Under the pieces are notes generated by a model that saw only the letters and a program-made list of their open reading frames with translations, had not been told where the DNA came from and did not search any database. From Lachnospiraceae bacterium UBA7076 (lineage in GTDB: Bacteria > Bacillota > Clostridia > Lachnospirales > Lachnospiraceae), in the NCBI GenBank assembly GCA_002493625.1, contig DKZK01000045.1, forward strand, positions 1,742 to 19,546: DNA of 17,805 bases. Direction: 5' to 3'. The position numbers and the translations under genes were made by a program. Below, piece by piece: positions 1-6,986 of the stretch. Positions within the stretch are counted from its first letter, which is position 1; each line of letters begins with the position of its first letter.

Positions 1-93
1 CTTTGACAGATTGTATTGTAATTCTATAAAGCTTTGGCGGATTGTCTTGTAATTTCATAAAGCCTTGGCAGATTGTCTTATAATTCTATAAAG
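1..93. repeat. 31-bp tandem repeat, three copies, reaching into gpr
   Basis: Three adjacent units occupy 1-31, 32-62 and 63-93. Each is 31 bp with the pattern CYTTGRCRGATTGT followed by an AT-rich half ending in ATAAAG, and they differ by only a few substitutions. The unit at 63-93 contains the last five codons and the stop of gpr (minus strand), so the array looks like duplication of the gene's 3' end. The first unit starts at the window edge, so the array may continue to the left. The units are contiguous with no spacers, so this is a VNTR-like array and not CRISPR. Confidence 0.85.
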
Positions 94-983
94 CTGTTTA
101 TGGCTTCGGATATCGTATAGCTGATTCTTTTTACGGACTCGTCTATGTTCTTTGGCGTCACAAACATGGTTGCAAGCTCAGGTGACGTAAGCCTGCTCAC
201 CAGATCATATTTTTCCCGCTCATCAAAATCCATTTCGTACTGCTTATCCTTCCTTGTGGAAAGCTCATTCACCATGGCTTCCATTGCCTCACTTATAATC
301 GATGTAACCGAAATAACCGTAGGAACACCGATTGCAATTACTTTTACCCCCAGGGTTTCCTCATTTAACGATAACCTGTGGTTTCCCACTCCTGAGCCGG
401 GACTTATGCCCGTGTCGCAAAGCTGAATTGTAGTGTTAAGTCTTGAGGGCTCTCTGGCTGCCAGCGCATCAACGGCAATTATAACATCAGGCTTAACCTC
501 CTTGCATATGCCCTTTAGAATGTACAGTGTTTCCACTCCTGTCTGCGCCATAACCCCCGGAGAAATTGCGCTTAAAATTTTTGTATCCTTTATCAGCTTT
601 TCCTGTACCAGATGTCTTGTAATAAAAAGATTGTCAACAACATAGGGTCCAAGCGCATCAGGAGTTACATCTCTGTTTCCAAGCCCTACCACAAGTATGT
701 TTTTTGCATCCTTAATCATTTCCTCCAGATTATTGTAAAGCACCTGTACAAACTGCTCATGTATGCTTTCATCCGCCTGCAAAAGCTCCTTATTTTCAAG
801 CGTAATGTAATTTCCTATGGGTTTGCCCAAAAGCTTGGCCCCTGCTTTATTTTTTACCTTTATTTTACTGACAACCACCCCGTATTCCATATATGAGGAC
901 AGGCTTACACCGTCAAGACACTCCTCCTTATCCAAATCCTCCTTAAGCTCAACGGCAAGGTCCGTTCTTATAAATCTATCCAT
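78..983 (-). CDS. gpr: GPR endopeptidase (germination protease)
   Basis: 301 residues. GPR is the aspartic-type protease that starts degradation of small acid-soluble spore proteins during germination. It is made as a zymogen in the forespore. The sequence shows the family hallmarks: IRTDLAVE near the N-terminus (residues 5-12), GLGNRDVTPDALGP (100-113), VDALAAREPSR (171-181) and GSGVGN (196-201). By alignment from memory with Bacillus GPR, Asp109 and Asp172 would be the catalytic pair. The protein is shorter than Bacillus GPR (about 370 residues), mainly through a shorter C-terminal half. The start is supported by AAGGAG placed 8 bases upstream, but that site lies inside a perfect hairpin (991-1020). 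The last codons are part of a 31-bp tandem repeat. The gene follows aroK by 60 bases. It implies a spore-forming lineage. Confidence 0.95.
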   Translation of the reverse strand: MDRFIRTDLAVELKEDLDKEECLDGVSLSSYMEYGVVVSKIKVKNKAGAKLLGKPIGNYITLENKELLQADESIHEQFVQVLYNNLEEMIKDAKNILVVGLGNRDVTPDALGPYVVDNLFITRHLVQEKLIKDTKILSAISPGVMAQTGVETLYILKGICKEVKPDVIIAVDALAAREPSRLNTTIQLCDTGISPGSGVGNHRLSLNEETLGVKVIAIGVPTVISVTSIISEAMEAMVNELSTRKDKQYEMDFDEREKYDLVSRLTSPELATMFVTPKNIDESVKRISYTISEAINSFIEL

Positions 984-990
984 AAAAATA

Positions 991-1020
991 ACTCCTTATC
1001 TAAACAAACAGATAAGGAGT
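991..1020 (-). promoter_or_regulatory. Perfect hairpin burying the gpr ribosome binding site
   Basis: The minus strand reads ACTCCTTATCT, an 8-base loop, then AGATAAGGAGT: two perfectly complementary 11-base arms. The distal arm contains AAGGAG, the only good Shine-Dalgarno site for gpr, 8 bases before its ATG. Transcripts running through from aroK would form this stem and should hide the site. The stem is followed by TTATTTTTATG, so weak terminator activity is also possible. Function is inferred; the base pairing is directly visible. Confidence 0.75.
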
Positions 1021-1043
1021 AGGTTATACTCTTTTATTTAATT

Positions 1044-1541
1044 TCATTCAAGCAGACCAAATATTTTTTCTACCGCTTCCTCTATGGCAGTATTTTCTGC
1101 GTCAACCGTAATATCGGCATATCTTTCGTATAGCGGCGCTCGCTCACTGTAAATATCCTCTATGGTCTCGCCCTTTTTCATAACGATACCCCTTGTGGTT
1201 ATATTATTTACACGTTTTTTTATCTCATCACAGCCAAGCTTAATGTATACGACCTTTCCCATCTGCTTTAAATGCTCCATTGCCTCTTTTCCAAAAACAG
1301 CGCTTCCTCCTGTAGCTATAACTGTGTGTTCCGCATTTATCTCCGAGATAATTTTATTTTCAGCCTGCAAAAAATAAGCAATGCCATGGTCCTCTATTAT
1401 TTTGTACAGCCTGCTGTTAAGCCTGCCCTGTATTATTAAGTCTGTGTCAATGAAATTATAGCCAAGCGCCTTTGCCAGCAAAACACCCACTGTGCTTTTC
1501 CCTGCCCCCGGCATTCCTATAAGTATAATATTGTCATTCAT
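1044..1541 (-). CDS. aroK: Shikimate kinase-like protein
   Basis: 165 residues, a P-loop kinase of shikimate kinase size. Visible motifs are GMPGAGKST (9-17, Walker A), IDTD (31-34), ATGGS (76-80), TTRG in the lid and RAPLYERYAD near the C-terminus. True shikimate kinases catalyse ATP-dependent 3-phosphorylation of shikimate in chorismate synthesis. Two usual features are altered: the FR..E shikimate-binding arginine is Leu58 here (FLQAE), and the GGG motif is GGS. The P-loop, the aspartates and two arginines remain. It may therefore be a divergent shikimate kinase or a relative using another substrate. The start at 1541 follows GAGG by 6 bases and fits the family N-terminus; an ATG at 1553 preceded by AAGG would add four residues. 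No other aromatic pathway genes are nearby. Confidence 0.75.
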   Translation of the reverse strand: MNDNIILIGMPGAGKSTVGVLLAKALGYNFIDTDLIIQGRLNSRLYKIIEDHGIAYFLQAENKIISEINAEHTVIATGGSAVFGKEAMEHLKQMGKVVYIKLGCDEIKKRVNNITTRGIVMKKGETIEDIYSERAPLYERYADITVDAENTAIEEAVEKIFGLLE

Positions 1542-1567
1542 AAATTTCCTCATTCAAAAGCCTTATA

Positions 1568-1771
1568 CTACATCTGTTTTCTCACAACGCTGTACTCATC
1601 CCCATATTTATAATAAGGACAGCTATAAAAGGCATCCGAAATAAATCTTGACATCTCGTCCTCGTCAAGATTCACGTCACAGACATAGCACTCATATTCA
1701 TCATCATACATATAGTATGCGCAGGAATCGCAGCTTGACTGCCTTTCCTTTTTCTTCTTTTTTTCAGCCAT
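1568..1771 (-). CDS. Small Cys-rich protein, DUF6472-like
   Basis: 67 residues. A very basic N-terminus (residues 2-10, mostly Lys) is followed by CDSC, then CYVC, an acidic NLDEDEM stretch and a last Cys in YSCPYY. The paired cysteines suggest a small metal-binding fold such as a zinc ribbon. From memory it resembles the DUF6472 family of Lachnospiraceae, which has no known function. The start is well set by AGAGG six bases before the ATG, and the gene follows the pyridoxamine kinase stop by 12 bases, so the two are probably co-transcribed. A role cannot be given from sequence. Confidence 0.75.
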   Translation of the reverse strand: MAEKKKKKERQSSCDSCAYYMYDDEYECYVCDVNLDEDEMSRFISDAFYSCPYYKYGDEYSVVRKQM

Positions 1772-1783
1772 CCCAAACCTCTT

Positions 1784-2614
1784 TTATGAAAGCTTCTTTA
1801 TCAGACTTCCGAGAACAGGCTCAAACTTTGCGCCATACCAGTGTGTTTCATCTGATATTGTCTCTTTAATACATTCAACCGTATAATCTGCCGCAATAAC
1901 AGCCGCATCATATGAGGATTTGCCCTTTAAAAAGGCGCCGGCAAATGCAGATGCATATATGTCGCCCGTTCCATGGCAGCCGTTGCTTATCTTCTCATGC
2001 TTATAATATTTTGTCTCCCCTGCCTCATACACCATTACTCCGGTGCTGTCCGCATCAAAACCTACACCTGTCAGAATAACGGTCTTATCCTTATTTTTAA
2101 TAAGGCGCGCTATCAAATCGTCAATATATTGTCTATCATAGCTTTCCTCATATGGCATACCCGTTATAAAACATGCCTCCGTTATGTTTGGAAGTATTGT
2201 ATCCGCCTCATCGCATAACCGTCCCATTGCATTTGCAAAAGCATTATCAAAGCCCGGATAAAGCTTACCTCCATCCGCCATTGCAGGGTCAACGATACGC
2301 ACACAATCTTCTTTTCCAACCGATTTCATTATTTCAGTAACATAATCAATCTGCTTTATGCTTCCAAGATATCCGGTATAAAATGCATCAAAGGAAATGC
2401 CTTCCTTTTTCCAATGGTTCAAAATATCAGGCATATCCTCCGTTAAATCTCTGAATGTATAGCCCGTAAAGCCGCCTGTATGCGTGGATAAAACCGCTGA
2501 CGGAAGCACGCAGGTTTCATGTCCGCATGCTGACAAAATGGGAAGCGCAACCGTAAGCGAGCACTGTCCCAGACATGAAACATCCTGAATTGTAAGTATC
2601 CTTTTATATGACAT
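1784..2614 (-). CDS. pdxK: Pyridoxamine/pyridoxal kinase
   Basis: 276 residues, ribokinase-like (PfkB superfamily) fold. It should phosphorylate B6 vitamers with ATP in the pyridoxal-phosphate salvage pathway, in the cytoplasm. Visible hallmarks are IQDVSCLGQCSL (9-20), PSAVLSTHTGGF (38-49), DPAMADGGKLYP (109-120), LPNITEA (141-147) and the catalytic-loop motif GCHGTGD (212-218), with Asp218 as the expected base. The start at 2614 is chosen because GGGAGGAT lies about six bases upstream and the protein begins at the first conserved strand. An upstream in-frame ATG at 2692 has no such site and would add 26 non-conserved residues. A perfect inverted repeat lies just upstream (2633-2659). The gene sits between a HAD phosphatase and the small Cys-rich gene. 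The symbol could equally be pdxY. Confidence 0.88.
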   Translation of the reverse strand: MSYKRILTIQDVSCLGQCSLTVALPILSACGHETCVLPSAVLSTHTGGFTGYTFRDLTEDMPDILNHWKKEGISFDAFYTGYLGSIKQIDYVTEIMKSVGKEDCVRIVDPAMADGGKLYPGFDNAFANAMGRLCDEADTILPNITEACFITGMPYEESYDRQYIDDLIARLIKNKDKTVILTGVGFDADSTGVMVYEAGETKYYKHEKISNGCHGTGDIYASAFAGAFLKGKSSYDAAVIAADYTVECIKETISDETHWYGAKFEPVLGSLIKKLS

Positions 2615-2632
2615 AAAATAATCCTCCCTGTT

Positions 2633-2659
2633 ATTAAACTGGTGCAACATTAGTTTAAT
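2633..2659. promoter_or_regulatory. Inverted repeat just upstream of the pyridoxamine kinase start
   Basis: ATTAAACT (2633-2640) and AGTTTAAT (2652-2659) are perfect 8-base arms separated by 11 bases, ending about five bases before the kinase Shine-Dalgarno site. It could be an operator or an mRNA hairpin. No convincing -35/-10 pair was found beside it, so the role is open. Confidence 0.45.
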
Positions 2660-2707
2660 CTTATTTGGCATTATTGAATAGTCCCATTTCAATTATTTTT
2701 TATATGG

Positions 2708-3370
2708 TCAGATTACAAGCTCCATTATAGAATGAACATCCTCACAAATATATGCAGCCCCTTCCTGCTCAAGCTCCTGCCTGCTTCCAAAGCCAAACAG
2801 GACTCCCAGGCAGTCAATGCCGCATTCCCTTGCCCCAATCACATCAAATTTTGTATCTCCAATCAGGAGAACCCTGCTTCTGTCAGTGACATTAAGTGCG
2901 TCAAGGGCATATTCTATAACTGCGCTCTTTTTGTTGCGCTTTCCCTCCATGTCAGCTCCTGCAACAAGCTTAAAATACTGACTGATTTGAAGGTCGTCCA
3001 AAATAAGTCCGGCAAACCTTTCGGGCTTTGAGGTCGCAACCGCAAGGGTTTTGCCCATCTCAAAAAGCGTCTTAAGCAGCTCTCTCATACCGTCATATAT
3101 ATTATTTTCATAAATGCCTTTTTGGTTATAAACACTGCGATAATCAGCTACAGCTTTAGCTGCCTGTTCATCATTCATTCCGTAAAAGTTCCGAAAAGAA
3201 TCAATAAGCGGCGGACCGATAAACCTGTTCAATTCTGACATATCACCGACATCAATCCCCTGCTGCTTTAAGGCATAAGCAACGGAATTTCTGATGCCCG
3301 GTCCCGTATCCGTAAGAGTTCCGTCAAGGTCAAACAAAAAAACATCATATATCATATTTATGCTTTTCAT
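2708..3370 (-). CDS. HAD-superfamily phosphatase, phosphoglycolate phosphatase-like
   Basis: 220 residues, haloacid dehalogenase fold. Motif I is FDLDGTLTD (13-21) with Asp14 as nucleophile and Asp16 as acid/base. Motif II is ATSKPE and motif IV is GDTKFDV. A four-helix-type cap lies between motifs I and II (about residues 22-90). This layout matches Gph/PpaX-like enzymes that hydrolyse small phosphomonoesters, but the substrate cannot be told. The start at 3370 follows AGGAG by six bases and begins just before motif I. The reading frame is open back to an ATG at 3499, but those 43 extra codons are encoded by a dispersed repeat (about 3400-3495) and are very unlikely to be translated as part of this protein. 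The stop lies 93 bases before the pyridoxamine kinase start. Confidence 0.88.
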   Translation of the reverse strand: MKSINMIYDVFLFDLDGTLTDTGPGIRNSVAYALKQQGIDVGDMSELNRFIGPPLIDSFRNFYGMNDEQAAKAVADYRSVYNQKGIYENNIYDGMRELLKTLFEMGKTLAVATSKPERFAGLILDDLQISQYFKLVAGADMEGKRNKKSAVIEYALDALNVTDRSRVLLIGDTKFDVIGARECGIDCLGVLFGFGSRQELEQEGAAYICEDVHSIMELVI

Positions 3371-3399
3371 GTGAAGCTCCTTTCTATCATCATTTATTA

Positions 3400-3495
3400 T
3401 AGGCATTTGCGAAACTAAGTTTTTAGCTGAATACATTGTAGAAAATATACACTTCAACGCATGGCACACTTGTGCTGCTTGTCGCACGTAGCGGT
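3400..3495. repeat. Partial copy of the dispersed palindromic repeat
   Basis: TAGGCATTTGCGAAACT at 3400-3416 matches the terminal sequence of the full element at 8998-9252. Bases 3454-3492 match the reverse complement of 9160-9198 at 35 of 39 positions by hand count. The copy therefore holds one end and most of one arm of the element and stops near 3495; the other arm is missing. It fills the gap between the EamA transporter and the HAD phosphatase. Confidence 0.75.
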
Positions 3496-3509
3496 ACATA
3501 TTTTCTTAA

Positions 3510-4379
3510 TCACGAGCCGACTGTCATCACAAGGGTTCCTGCAACCATTAAGACAAGACCGAAAAATGCCTTTTTACTTAATTTTTCATGGAAAACCAAA
3601 TACGAAAACAGGATTGTTACCACAATGCTGAGTTTGTCAATCGGTACGACGACGCTGACAATTCCATTCTGAACAGCATAATAATAACAAAGCCATGAGG
3701 CTCCTGTGGCAAGACCCGATAAAACAATAAAGAACATTTCTTTTTTATTTGTTGCTTTAACCTCTTTTTGCTTTCCTTCCAAAAAAACAATAAACCATGC
3801 CATGATAAGCACAACGCCTGTGCGAATGGCAGTGGCAAGGTTGGATTCCACGCCTGTTATGCCGATTTTGGCAAGAATAGCAGTAAGGGCAGCAAAAACA
3901 GCAGACAGTATGGCGTACGGCATCCATCTGCTGCTTTCAATTTCTTTTTCAACGTGTTTCTTTTCAATCATCATAAAAATACCGACAGCAAGAAGCGTCA
4001 TTCCGAATAATTTTGCTGCCAGATGGTTGGTTTCCTTAAATAAAACAATGGCGAGCAACACGGAAAGAATCGTGCTGGATTTGTCAATGGGTGCAACTTT
4101 GTTGACATTTCCTATTGAAAGCGCTTTAAAATAGCACAGCCACGAAGCTCCGGTCGCAAAACCGGAAAGAACCAAAAACACCAAGGAACTTGTATCAATT
4201 TCAGTTATTGTTTTTGCAGAGCCCTTCACAAATACCATAAGCCACGAAAACAGCAGCACAACAATCGTCCGTATTGCCGTTGCAATATCCGGATCTGTTT
4301 GTCTGATACCGCACTTTACGAGAATAGAAGTAATCCCTGCAAAAAAGGCAGATAATACCGCCATAAGCAACCATAACAT
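3510..4379 (-). CDS. EamA/DMT-family membrane transporter
   Basis: 289 residues, about ten hydrophobic helices in two homologous five-helix halves. The duplication is visible in the sequence: ATAIRTIVVLLFSWLMVF in the first half pairs with ATAIRTGVVLIMAWFIVF in the second, and LSGFATGASWLCYFKAL with LSGLATGASWLCYYYAV. This is the drug/metabolite transporter (EamA) fold, usually exporters of amino acids, metabolites or drugs at the cytoplasmic membrane. The substrate is unknown. The ATG at 4379 is 7 bases after the fabZ stop, so translation may be coupled to the fatty-acid operon, though no strong ribosome binding site precedes it. No functional link to lipid synthesis is evident. Confidence 0.9.
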   Translation of the reverse strand: MLWLLMAVLSAFFAGITSILVKCGIRQTDPDIATAIRTIVVLLFSWLMVFVKGSAKTITEIDTSSLVFLVLSGFATGASWLCYFKALSIGNVNKVAPIDKSSTILSVLLAIVLFKETNHLAAKLFGMTLLAVGIFMMIEKKHVEKEIESSRWMPYAILSAVFAALTAILAKIGITGVESNLATAIRTGVVLIMAWFIVFLEGKQKEVKATNKKEMFFIVLSGLATGASWLCYYYAVQNGIVSVVVPIDKLSIVVTILFSYLVFHEKLSKKAFFGLVLMVAGTLVMTVGS

Positions 4380-4386
4380 AAATCAA

Positions 4387-4815
4387 TTAACCCTGTACTG
4401 CAAACGTAAGCTCCGCAATTACTGCAATTTTTCCGTCAACCTTTGCAGTCGCCTTTCCGTAGCCTACAGGCCCTTTCCGCTCTGTAAGCTCACATTCCAT
4501 TTCTATTACATCGCCGGGAACAATCTGTTTCTTAAATCTTGCATTTTTAATTCCTCCAAAGAAAACAATCTTGCCCTTATTTTCCTCCTCGGTCAGAATA
4601 GCAATTGCTCCCACCTGCGCAAGCGCTTCAACAACAAGCACTCCGGGCATAACATGCTGCTGTGGGAAATGTCCCAAAAACTGCATTTCATTTACAGAAA
4701 CGCATTTGATGCCCTTTGCCCATTTACCCGGCTCATAATCCGTAACCCTGTCAATAAGCTGAAAGGGGTATCTGTGTGGAAGTATTTCCTGAATCTGATT
4801 AGAATTTAACTCCAT
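4387..4815 (-). CDS. fabZ: 3-hydroxyacyl-ACP dehydratase FabZ
   Basis: 142 residues, a single hot-dog domain. FabZ dehydrates 3-hydroxyacyl-ACP to trans-2-enoyl-ACP in the elongation cycle. Visible features are LPHRYPFQLIDRV (12-24), GHFPQQHVMPGVL (48-60) with catalytic His49, and Glu63 in VVEALAQ. Length is typical. The start at 4815 follows AGGAG and lies 2 bases after the fabF stop, so the two are translationally coupled. A longer frame from 4848 would begin inside fabF with a non-conserved His-rich stretch and is not favoured. Whether this enzyme also isomerises the double bond for unsaturated fatty acids, as some FabZ/FabN proteins do, cannot be told; no fabM or fabA is present here. Confidence 0.93.
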   Translation of the reverse strand: MELNSNQIQEILPHRYPFQLIDRVTDYEPGKWAKGIKCVSVNEMQFLGHFPQQHVMPGVLVVEALAQVGAIAILTEEENKGKIVFFGGIKNARFKKQIVPGDVIEMECELTERKGPVGYGKATAKVDGKIAVIAELTFAVQG

Positions 4816-4817
4816 AT

Positions 4818-6056
4818 TTACTCCTCCCACCTTTTGATGATGATGCATGCATTGTGTCCGCCAAATCCAAGTGAGTTTGACGCAGCATATTCTACCTGAA
4901 CATTTCTTCCCTCATTTGGAACAATGTCAAGGTCGCACTCCTCATCCGGCACCTTATAATTTATAGTTGCAGGTATAAATCCGTCATAAACAGCCATCGT
5001 GGTAAATACAGCCTCCACTGCTCCGCTTCCGCCGAGAAGATGTCCGGTCATTGACTTTGTTGAGCTTACCATAAGCTTTTTCGCATGGTCTCCAAACGCT
5101 GTCTTTATGGCCGCCGTCTCGCAGACATCATTTAAATGGGTTGATGTTCCATGGGCGTTTATATATCCAATATCCTCCGGCTTTATTCCTGCATCCTTTA
5201 CAGCCATTTCCATACATGCGGCTCCGCCCTCTCCGTTTGGCGCAGGCGCCGTTATATGATATGCATCACAGGTTGCGCCGTATCCGACAAGCTCGCCGTA
5301 AATTTTTGCCCCGCGGGCTTTTGCATGCTCATATTCTTCAATGACAAGCGCAGCAGCGCCCTCTCCCATAACAAAACCGCTTCTTTCCTTATCAAACGGA
5401 ATAGACGCCCTGCTTGGATCGTCTGTTACGTTTAACGCCTGCATTGCCGTAAATCCGCCGATACCCAGATCCGTTATACAGCTTTCGGAGCCGCCGCAAA
5501 TCATAACATCTGCATATCCGTCCCTCACATAATGGAAGCTGTCGCCGATTGCATTATTTCCGCTTGCGCATGCTGTTACAACACAGGTACACATTCCCTT
5601 AAACCCAAACCGGATGGCAATATTTCCTGCTGCCATATTTGCGATCGTCATAGGTATATAAAAAGGCGACACCTTATCAAAGCCACGTCTCTGACCGGTA
5701 ACCATATTTGCCTCTGTGGTTGCCATTCCCCCAATTCCGCTTGAAAAAATAACACCACAGCGTGAGCTGTCCTCCTGCTCCATGTCAAGCTTACTGTCCT
5801 GAAAAGCCTCGTCAGCCGCCACAAGCGCAAACTGTGAGTATCGATCCATCCTGCGTGCTTCCTTTTTATCTATAACGGCAGAGGAATCAAAATTTTTGAC
5901 TTCGCCCGCCACCTTAACTGCATGATTTGTAACATCAAGGCTTGTTATCTGTCCGATTCCGCAAACACCCTTTTTTACATTTTCCCACGTATCTGTTAAA
6001 TTATTCCCCAATGGGTTTACCGTACCCATACCTGTTATAACAACTCTTCTTTTCAT
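4818..6056 (-). CDS. fabF: 3-oxoacyl-ACP synthase II FabF
   Basis: 412 residues, a KASII-type condensing enzyme that extends acyl-ACP with malonyl-ACP. The Cys-His-His triad is present: Cys163 in TACASGNNAIG, His302 in NAHGTST and His339 in SMTGHLLGG. The N-terminus RRVVITGMGTVNPLG and the C-terminus NSLGFGGHNACIII are typical, and the length is normal for the family. AAAGGA lies upstream of the ATG at 6056. fabF follows fabG by 25 bases and overlaps the ribosome binding site of fabZ, consistent with one operon transcript. Confidence 0.96.
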   Translation of the reverse strand: MKRRVVITGMGTVNPLGNNLTDTWENVKKGVCGIGQITSLDVTNHAVKVAGEVKNFDSSAVIDKKEARRMDRYSQFALVAADEAFQDSKLDMEQEDSSRCGVIFSSGIGGMATTEANMVTGQRRGFDKVSPFYIPMTIANMAAGNIAIRFGFKGMCTCVVTACASGNNAIGDSFHYVRDGYADVMICGGSESCITDLGIGGFTAMQALNVTDDPSRASIPFDKERSGFVMGEGAAALVIEEYEHAKARGAKIYGELVGYGATCDAYHITAPAPNGEGGAACMEMAVKDAGIKPEDIGYINAHGTSTHLNDVCETAAIKTAFGDHAKKLMVSSTKSMTGHLLGGSGAVEAVFTTMAVYDGFIPATINYKVPDEECDLDIVPNEGRNVQVEYAASNSLGFGGHNACIIIKRWEE

Positions 6057-6081
6057 TTACGAAATTCCTTTCTTTTAATAA

Positions 6082-6825
6082 TTACATTGCCATTCCGCCG
6101 TCAACGCATATTACCTGACCTGTTATGTATCTTGCGTTGTCAGAGGCAAGGAATACCACAAGATTTGCCACGTCCTCACATTTTCCTATTGTCCGCATCG
6201 GTATGGATTTCATGGTTTCATCTACTACCGCCTCCGGAAGCTTCGCCGTCATATCCGTCTCAATAAATCCCGGCGCAACTGCATTTACGGTTATACCTCT
6301 TGATGCCAGTTCCTTTGCAACAGACTTCGTCATGCCAATCATTCCTGCCTTACTTGCCGAATAGTTTACCTGCCCAGCATTACCTCTGACACCCACAACA
6401 CTGCTTATATTTATTATTTTTCCCGCTCTCTGCTTCAACATAAGCTTTGAAACGCCCTTTATGCAGAGAAAAGCGCCCTTCAGATTTGTATCGATAACCT
6501 GATCAAAATCCGCCTCATTCATCTTCAATATAAGATTATCTCTTGTTATGCCCGCATTGTTCACAAGGATATCAATGCTTCCAAACTGCTCCTTTACAGT
6601 ATCTACAAGCCTTGTAACATCATCTGCCACGGAAACATCTGCCGCAACAGCTAACGCCCGAACGCCGGACTCCTCACAAAGCTTTACCGTTTCCTCCGCA
6701 GACACTGCGCTGGTTGAATAACATGTGACAACATTTGCGCCCGCCTTTGCCAGCGCCAGACATATGGCTCTGCCAATGCCGCGGCTTCCGCCTGTAACGA
6801 TTGCCGTTTTATTTTCCAAACTCAT
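6082..6825 (-). CDS. fabG: 3-oxoacyl-ACP reductase FabG
   Basis: 247 residues, a short-chain dehydrogenase that reduces 3-oxoacyl-ACP with NADPH. The nucleotide motif TGGSRGIGRAI lies at 11-21 and NNAG at 89-92. The catalytic Ser142, Tyr155 and Lys159 are in ISSVVG and NYSASKAG. The C-terminal GQVICVDGGMAM is typical of the family. The start codon and its upstream region are part of an imperfect duplication (6823-6886 and 6913-6976), which places a decayed second copy of the initiation region 90 bases upstream. GAGG lies very close to the ATG and AAAGGG about 9 bases away; the latter overlaps the stop of a possible 24-residue upstream peptide. Confidence 0.95.
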   Translation of the reverse strand: MSLENKTAIVTGGSRGIGRAICLALAKAGANVVTCYSTSAVSAEETVKLCEESGVRALAVAADVSVADDVTRLVDTVKEQFGSIDILVNNAGITRDNLILKMNEADFDQVIDTNLKGAFLCIKGVSKLMLKQRAGKIINISSVVGVRGNAGQVNYSASKAGMIGMTKSVAKELASRGITVNAVAPGFIETDMTAKLPEAVVDETMKSIPMRTIGKCEDVANLVVFLASDNARYITGQVICVDGGMAM

Positions 6826-6976
6826 TCCTCAAATCCCTTTCTAAAAATAATTTAAATATGTCAGTAACAATATCAACAGAATAATTAAAATATTCTTACC
6901 CCCTTCTATAGCCATTCCACAAGCCCCTCCCTGAAAACAACTTAAACATGTCAACAACAATATCAATAAAACTATT
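6823..6976. repeat. Imperfect 64-bp direct duplication, 90-bp offset, fabD-fabG gap
   Basis: Bases 6823-6886 and 6913-6976 align without gaps at 49 of 64 positions by hand count, most differences being transitions. The first copy contains the fabG start codon and ribosome binding site; the second carries the equivalent ATG that opens the 24-residue frame. The pattern suggests an old tandem duplication of the fabG initiation region. Confidence 0.7.
6841..6915 (-). CDS. Possible 24-residue hydrophobic peptide upstream of fabG
   Basis: An ATG at 6915 preceded by GGGAGGGG about eight bases upstream opens a 24-codon frame. It begins MAIEGGKN and continues with an almost wholly Ile/Leu core long enough for one short membrane segment, ending TYLNYF and TAG. 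Its stop overlaps the ribosome binding region of fabG. A similar hydrophobic stretch (GKIVLLILLLTCLSCF) can be read upstream in the same frame between 6928 and 6977, from the second copy of the local duplication, but has no start codon. It could be a leader peptide, a small membrane protein or a chance product of AT-rich DNA. No known family is recognised. Confidence 0.3.
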   Translation of the reverse strand: MAIEGGKNILIILLILLLTYLNYF

Positions 6977-6986
6977 TTACCTTCTG

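Noticed and set aside
1015..1055. Sigma-G promoter for gpr
   Set aside because: A TGAATG...TATAAC pair exists, but the -10 match and the spacing are poor.
2615..2692. Longer pyridoxamine kinase start at 2692
   Set aside because: No ribosome binding site there, and the extra residues cross the inverted repeat and precede the conserved first strand.
2661..2705. Terminator between HAD phosphatase and pyridoxamine kinase
   Set aside because: A weak ATTGAA/TTCAAT stem exists but the T-run is on the wrong strand side for minus-strand transcription.
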